A stretch of 10,170 bases of DNA from Methanobacterium sp. UBA8. GTDB taxonomy: Archaea; Methanobacteriota; Methanobacteria; Methanobacteriales; Methanobacteriaceae. The DNA lies in NCBI GenBank assembly GCA_002509665.1, contig DADN01000029.1, positions 7,842 to 18,011 of the forward strand. Reading direction: 5' to 3'. Below, piece by piece: positions 6,549 to 10,170 of this stretch. Positions within the stretch are counted from its first letter, which is position 1. Every line of letters starts with the position of its first letter. A program made the position numbers and the translations under genes. A model generated the notes under the pieces. It did not search any database, was not told the origin of the DNA, and was given only the letters and a program-made list of their open reading frames with translations.

Positions 6549-7115
6549 ATGAGCGACTATATGGAATTATTAAAGAAAGCCGGCGATTTCCACGGAGATA
6601 TATGCGGCGGCATTGTTATGGGAACAAAATTAGCCATTTATGGCATGGAAACAATGGGAATGACACCTGGAGAGAAAGATAAAAGGTTGATAGTCTTTAC
6701 TGAAATTGACAGGTGCATATCTGATGCAGTCTTATCTGTAACCAGAACATCCTTAGGTAAAAAATCATTAAAACCAGTGCACTACGGTAAATTTGCGGCT
6801 ACATTCGTCAATATAGATACTGGAGAAGCAATTCGCGTTGTAGATTTAGGTGCCAATAAAAAAGATAGGGATGAAAATGAAACAACAGAAGATCTTATAG
6901 AAAGAGTAGCTAACACTCCTGCAGAAGATCTTTTTGAAATCCAGAAAGTATCGGTTAAAATCGATCCAAATGACTTACCGGGTAAGCCACTTGAAATAGT
7001 AACCTGCGCTGACTGCGGTGAAGTTGTAATGGATGGAAAACATCACCTGAAAGGGGGAAAAACTTACTGTACCTCCTGTTTTAGTGGATCATACTACCAG
7101 ATTATAGACCAATAG
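6549..7115 (+). CDS. FmdE-family protein with C-terminal zinc ribbon
   Basis: 188 residues. GTGAT (6541-6545) three nt before the ATG is the SD. Residues 1-130 match the FmdE domain: FHGDICGGIVMG with H15 and C19 as likely metal ligands, then EIDRCISDAV (C56) and a TSLGKKSL segment. FmdE is named after a formylmethanofuran dehydrogenase operon, but the family also occurs as stand-alone metal-linked proteins whose role is not settled. Residues 153-177 form a zinc ribbon, C153-x2-C156 and C174-x2-C177. At position 68 there is serine in the TSLG segment, where I recall cysteine (CTLG) in classical members, so the metal site may differ. No formylmethanofuran dehydrogenase subunit is nearby. It shares its promoter element with the DUF2162 transporter gene, pointing to a role in metal handling or sensing with that locus. 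That role is inference. Confidence 0.85.
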   Translation: MSDYMELLKKAGDFHGDICGGIVMGTKLAIYGMETMGMTPGEKDKRLIVFTEIDRCISDAVLSVTRTSLGKKSLKPVHYGKFAATFVNIDTGEAIRVVDLGANKKDRDENETTEDLIERVANTPAEDLFEIQKVSVKIDPNDLPGKPLEIVTCADCGEVVMDGKHHLKGGKTYCTSCFSGSYYQIIDQ

Positions 7116-7135
7116 ATAAAAAACTTAAACTAATT

Positions 7136-7152
7136 ATATTTTCTATTTTTTT
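7136..7152 (+). terminator. T-run terminator after FmdE
   Basis: A T-rich stretch with T7 at 7146-7152 lies about 30 nt after the FmdE stop, with no strong hairpin. It would separate FmdE from the DUF2162 unit, which has its own promoter copy. Confidence 0.5.
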
Positions 7153-7262
7153 AACTTCAGCAGCATATTTTCTTATAAAAATTGAGTTTAACTAATTGTT
7201 TACAATGCGCTATTTCAATTAAAGTTTATTATATTTTAATCATCAATAATTTCTGCCCTCAT

Positions 7263-7288
7263 CGATATGTTTATATATCCTTATCGAG
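7263..7288 (+). promoter_or_regulatory. Promoter with TATA box nested in an inverted repeat (copy B, before DUF2162)
   Basis: TTTATATA (7270-7277) is enclosed by CGATA (7263-7267) and TATCG (7282-7286), extended here by one more pair, T7262 with A7287. It differs from copy A at one of 26 positions, in the spacer. Transcription would start near 7300, giving a leader of about 80 nt before the ATG at 7383. Dyads of this size are bound by dimeric or tetrameric repressors; given the transporter genes behind it, a metal-responsive regulator (NikR- or DtxR-like) is a reasonable guess but not shown. Confidence 0.7.
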
Positions 7289-7382
7289 TAAAAAGTGATC
7301 AATAGATTTTTAACAATGAAAACAGTGAAAAACCTTTTCAAAATAAAAAAATCAATTAATCATTTATAACGAGATGTTAACA

Positions 7383-8132
7383 ATGGCAGAACTACTATGG
7401 GAATGCGTAATTATATCATTAGTCTTATTATTTGGCATTAATATCGGCCTGGCAATAGGCCTTACAGAGATCCGTAAAAAGGAAGCACTTGCTCTTTCAG
7501 TATCTTACGGTTTAATTCTACTGATCTTGAGCACGATAGCTAACTTTTACGTCTCTTCCACTGTTTTTAATGATTATATCCCCAAAATACTGGGAGTTAT
7601 AGGTATTGTAATTATTTTAAGCGGGATTTATACTATAGATAAATGGAAAAAAAGTAAAGAAAAATATGACTCTTTCTTATCAGCAGCCATATTGTCTTCA
7701 TCAATCTGCTGCTTTGCAGGGTTTACAGGTGTCTTTACAGTGTTAAGTAAAAGTTTAGCAGCTCCTTTCATGGAGATTAATGCCCTTATGGCGCTTGCTT
7801 TGATTTTACTGATATTTATTTTCTATTTATTTTCTAAATTTTTAAGAAATGCTGAAAGCCCATACCCGGTTCTACTTGGGAATTTTATGGTTTTAAACGG
7901 GTTTTATTTTTTAATAAGCGCGGCATTTATCCCAAATATTGCCAAATTATCTTCGCTTCAAACAAGCGCGTTAACTATAAGTTCAGATTTATCATCGCTT
8001 ATTTTCCTTATAATGGGATGTGTAGGTGTGTTTTTATTAGGAGCTTATTTAGAAGGAGAAGGAATTACAAAACTGGACGATATTACCCAGAAACTAAATT
8101 TACCAAAGTTTAACAGAACCAGAAAAACTTAA
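7383..8132 (+). CDS. DUF2162-family predicted membrane transporter
   Basis: 249 residues from ATG 7383. An ATG nine nt earlier (7374) is in frame but falls inside GAGATGTT, which resembles the SD core GAGGTGAT and is correctly spaced for 7383, so I prefer the latter. Seven hydrophobic spans lie near residues 5-27, 35-57, 66-84, 98-122, 129-151, 160-187 and 202-224, with a short charged tail. Span four carries adjacent cysteines C109-C110 in SSSICCFAGFTG. DUF2162 is, from memory, a methanogen-enriched family placed with LysE/CcdA-like transporters. Its clustering with ExbB and DUF2149 proteins suggests it is the membrane partner of a proton-driven uptake system. The substrate cannot be read from sequence; a metal ion or metal complex is the best guess from the substrate-binding protein downstream. 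It is first in an operon under promoter copy B; ExbB follows 45 nt later. Confidence 0.8.
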   Translation: MAELLWECVIISLVLLFGINIGLAIGLTEIRKKEALALSVSYGLILLILSTIANFYVSSTVFNDYIPKILGVIGIVIILSGIYTIDKWKKSKEKYDSFLSAAILSSSICCFAGFTGVFTVLSKSLAAPFMEINALMALALILLIFIFYLFSKFLRNAESPYPVLLGNFMVLNGFYFLISAAFIPNIAKLSSLQTSALTISSDLSSLIFLIMGCVGVFLLGAYLEGEGITKLDDITQKLNLPKFNRTRKT

Positions 8133-8177
8133 GAAGAGAGTTTAAACGCAGAAAATTGAATACAACCGGTGATCTTT

Positions 8178-8837
8178 ATGCAAATCCTTGGAAGTGAAAT
8201 GTTAAGTAATTTATTATATTTAATAGCTCAAAGCCTGCTCATACCAGTCCTGATAGTTATTATTGTATTTATAACCTATGCTGTATTGAGTTTAGGGAGT
8301 TTTTTAACAGAAAAATATTCAAGAACCAAATTTGATGTTGACAAAACGGAAGCACTGATAAGAAAGATTTCAAAATCAACCAGCCCCGAAGAAATGAACG
8401 AACATGTCACAGGCAGTGAACTTCCTTCTAATCAAAAGAAAGTTCTTGTAAAAATTATTTCGAATCATGATATTGGCTCAAAATCAAGAAGTGCGCTTGC
8501 CACCAAATTAATTGAAGAAGAAGAACTTCAATTTTCATATATAACCCAAAAAACTGATATACTTGTCAGGTTAGCCCCAACTTTAGGACTTATGGGAACA
8601 TTAATTCCTTTAGGGCCGGGTTTATCTGCATTAGGAAACGGGAACATAAATGAACTTGCGCAGGCATTGACCATAGCTTTTGATGCTACCATAACCGGGT
8701 TAGCTGCAGGTGCGATAGGGTTTATAATATCCAGATACAGGCAAAAATGGTATATGGATGATATATCCATTTTAGAGTCAATCGTAGAATCAGCGCTGGA
8801 GGCTTTAGACAGATGTCAAAGAAAAGGAAATTCCTAG
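8178..8837 (+). CDS. MotA/TolQ/ExbB-family proton channel protein
   Basis: 219 residues. Start ATG 8178 has GGTGATC (8168-8174) as SD; an in-frame GTG at 8169 lies inside that SD and is rejected. Span one is at residues about 20-43. A cytoplasmic helical region follows to about 128. Span two (about 129-152) has the family's LVRLAPTLGLMGTLIPLGPG signature, and span three (about 165-188) has TIAFDATITGLAAG with the conserved threonines that line the channel. This topology matches ExbB/TolQ. In bacteria these pentamers enclose an ExbD/TolR dimer and use the proton gradient to drive movement. Here the partner is the overlapping DUF2149 gene. The upstream neighbour is the DUF2162 transporter, so the motor probably energises or gates that uptake system. 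Confidence 0.9.
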   Translation: MQILGSEMLSNLLYLIAQSLLIPVLIVIIVFITYAVLSLGSFLTEKYSRTKFDVDKTEALIRKISKSTSPEEMNEHVTGSELPSNQKKVLVKIISNHDIGSKSRSALATKLIEEEELQFSYITQKTDILVRLAPTLGLMGTLIPLGPGLSALGNGNINELAQALTIAFDATITGLAAGAIGFIISRYRQKWYMDDISILESIVESALEALDRCQRKGNS

Positions 8838-9121
8838 AAGACAGCGGTGAAGACCCTACTTCTGGAATAATTAACCTGACAGACTGTATGTTAGTCCTGG
8901 CTGTGGGATTTCTAATTTTTGCAATTATGGCTTTACAGAGCAATCCTACATTGATATCTGAGGCAACCTCAGGATCCAGTCCAAATAGTGTTCAGGTTAG
9001 CACAGGCCAAACTATCAACAATACCACAGGTAACAAATCAGGATCAGGCAATAATTATCAACAGATGGGAACGGTTTATAAAGATCCTAAAACAGGCAAA
9101 CTTATCATGGTTAGCCAGTGA
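8813..9121 (+). CDS. DUF2149 protein, ExbD-like partner of the ExbB protein
   Basis: 102 residues. The start overlaps the end of the ExbB gene by 25 nt in another frame, implying translational coupling; GGAGG (8798-8802) is a plausible SD. Residues 1-18 are charged and cytoplasmic. A single membrane span (about 20-40) reads INLTDCMLVLAVGFLIFAI, with D24 at its start, the position of the essential proton-carrying aspartate of ExbD/TolR (usually LVDVMLVLL). Residues 41-85 are an S/T/N/G-rich extracytoplasmic linker, ending in a short YKDPKTGKLIMV segment. The folded periplasmic domain of bacterial ExbD is missing, so this is a minimal version. Family and partner role are well supported by motif and overlap; what the outer part touches is unknown. 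Confidence 0.85.
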   Translation: MSKKRKFLEDSGEDPTSGIINLTDCMLVLAVGFLIFAIMALQSNPTLISEATSGSSPNSVQVSTGQTINNTTGNKSGSGNNYQQMGTVYKDPKTGKLIMVSQ

Positions 9122-9140
9122 CTTTTCTTTTATTTTTATA
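9122..9140 (+). terminator. T-rich stretch after DUF2149 (weak terminator)
   Basis: T4, T4 and T5 runs broken by single bases follow the DUF2149 stop directly. They may cause partial termination between DUF2149 and the substrate-binding protein gene, which has no clear promoter of its own in the 83-nt gap. Confidence 0.3.
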
Positions 9141-9204
9141 GTACACTGGCACATTCCAATTAGGAAATAAAGAAGATCACAACAACGAATTTGAGAGTGA
9201 TAAA

Positions 9205-10170
9205 ATGAAGAATTATTTTATTTTAATTGCAGCGGTACTTTTAATTACAGCATCAGTTGGAGGACATTATCTAACAGAGAATGGATATCTCTCAGTGGGA
9301 GGCAACACCACCATAACAGATATGGCTAACAGAACATTGACTGTTCCATCTCCTGTAAACCATGTGCTGGCAACTTCTCCAACCACAACAATCATGGTAT
9401 ATATGATAGCTCCTGAGAAGCTGCTTGCTTTTAATTACCAGACAACAGCTGAAGAACAGGCCTACATGCCAGATCAATATAAAAATTTACCATCAGCAGG
9501 GGGATGGTACGGATCACAAACTGCTGATTACGAACAATACATATCTATGAACCCTGATGTGATATTTGACAGCGTTTCAACATCAGATTCTAAATCTGAA
9601 GATGCAGTAACAGTAGCCACCCTCAACGCCACACAGAAAAAACTTGGTTCAATACCTGATATAGGTGTAGCTGATACCAGTAATGTTACCACATTCAGCT
9701 CTTCCATTGAGTTCCTTGGAAAAATACTTGGAAATGAAGATAAAGCTAAAAAATTAAACGATTTCAACACCAAAGTCCAAAAAGAAGTTAAAAATGGAGT
9801 ATCTGGCATATCTGATAGTGCAAAAGTAACTGTTTATTATGCCCGCGGTTCCGCTGGACTTCAAACCGCCCCTTCAGGCTCTGCACATACACAATTAATT
9901 GAAATTTGCGGTGGAAAAAATGTGGTTAGTGCTCAGACAGGGGGAGAAGGAATGGTCAGCGTATCATTAGAACAGGTTTTAAAATGGAATCCGGATGTTA
10001 TTATAACTTCAGATTCAACTTTCTATTCAAATGTTTACAAGAATTCCAGCTGGAGGGAAGTAACTGCCGTTAAAAATAAAAAAGTATATCTTGCGCCGCA
10101 GGGTCCTTTCAAATGGTTTGGCCAGCCAGATGGTGCAAATATGATTATTGGAATTCCATGGACAGCTAAA
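9205..10170 (+). CDS. ABC transporter substrate-binding protein (BtuF/FecB/TroA-like), 3' end outside window
   Basis: 322 residues are visible and the frame stays open to the last base. GTGAT (9197-9201) three nt before ATG 9205 is the SD. Residues 4-20 are a hydrophobic segment that serves as signal or N-terminal anchor; no lipobox cysteine follows, so it is probably tethered by that segment. The mature part begins with TDMANRTLTVPSPVNHVLAT, the opening of metal-chelate binding proteins (Peripla_BP_2 family). Further marks are ISMNPDVIFD, KILGNEDKAKKLNDF, an EICGGKNVV segment, LEQVLKWNPDVIIT and a closing KNKKVYLAP. Family members bind iron-siderophores, haem, cobalamin or metal complexes; the ligand here cannot be told. 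Permease and ATPase genes would be expected downstream. The position after ExbB/DUF2149 suggests one uptake locus, possibly one transcript. Confidence 0.87.
   Translation, partial: MKNYFILIAAVLLITASVGGHYLTENGYLSVGGNTTITDMANRTLTVPSPVNHVLATSPTTTIMVYMIAPEKLLAFNYQTTAEEQAYMPDQYKNLPSAGGWYGSQTADYEQYISMNPDVIFDSVSTSDSKSEDAVTVATLNATQKKLGSIPDIGVADTSNVTTFSSSIEFLGKILGNEDKAKKLNDFNTKVQKEVKNGVSGISDSAKVTVYYARGSAGLQTAPSGSAHTQLIEICGGKNVVSAQTGGEGMVSVSLEQVLKWNPDVIITSDSTFYSNVYKNSSWREVTAVKNKKVYLAPQGPFKWFGQPDGANMIIGIPWTAK

Noticed and set aside
6363..7288. Insertion-sequence ends flanking FmdE
   Set aside because: The 900-bp spaced repeats are direct copies, not inverted, no transposase lies between them, and each copy holds a functional-looking promoter.
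8169..8177. GTG start for the ExbB gene
   Set aside because: The GTG is part of the SD sequence GGTGATC that serves the ATG at 8178.
8988..9170. 60-codon + strand frame overlapping DUF2149
   Set aside because: Lies mostly inside the well-supported DUF2149 gene in another frame, with no SD and no recognisable features.
9292..9809. Minus-strand frames inside the substrate-binding protein gene
   Set aside because: The + strand frame is open through 10170 with clear family motifs; these are shadows.

Overview
The window is AT-rich DNA that looks like a methanogenic archaeon of the order Methanobacteriales, most like the genus Methanobacterium. That placement is an inference from gene families and signals, not from a marker gene. 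The evidence is archaeal TATA boxes, T-run terminators, Shine-Dalgarno sites of the AGGAGGTGAT type, serine/threonine/asparagine-rich 'adhesin-like' beta-helix surface proteins, an FmdE-family protein, and the methanogen-type set DUF2162, MotA/TolQ/ExbB and DUF2149. All genes I accept lie on the + strand.

Positions 1-6260 are a surface-protein cluster. First comes the 3' end of a large secreted protein (chitobiase-C-type domain plus three SbsA-like Ig domains). Next is a 627-residue beta-helix protein with a signal peptide and a C-terminal membrane anchor. Last is a secreted protein of about 770 residues with two beta-helix blocks and two DUF11-like Ig domains but no anchor. The 560-bp gap between the second and third genes holds a dense array of five or six short perfect hairpins ending in T-runs, then AT-rich promoter DNA. 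The third gene appears to have a displaced start: its strong ribosome-binding site points to an ATA codon, not to the first ATG.

Positions 6260-10170 are a putative metal or metal-complex uptake locus: an FmdE-family protein with a zinc-ribbon tail, a seven-TM DUF2162 predicted transporter, an ExbB-like channel protein, a DUF2149 ExbD-like partner overlapping it by 25 nt, and a membrane-anchored ABC substrate-binding protein running off the end. FmdE and DUF2162 are each preceded by an almost identical 26-bp element in which a TATA box is nested in an inverted repeat (CGATA-N14-TATCG). I read this as a promoter with a built-in repressor operator that would co-regulate both units. The copy before FmdE is followed by a broken duplicate of the first codons of DUF2162, so the arrangement arose by a local duplication around FmdE.

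The points most worth a second look are the duplicated operator-promoter and gene scar, the hairpin array (whose outer arms recur as the terminator of the next gene), the apparent ATA start, and an ExbB/ExbD-like motor in a lineage that has no outer membrane.
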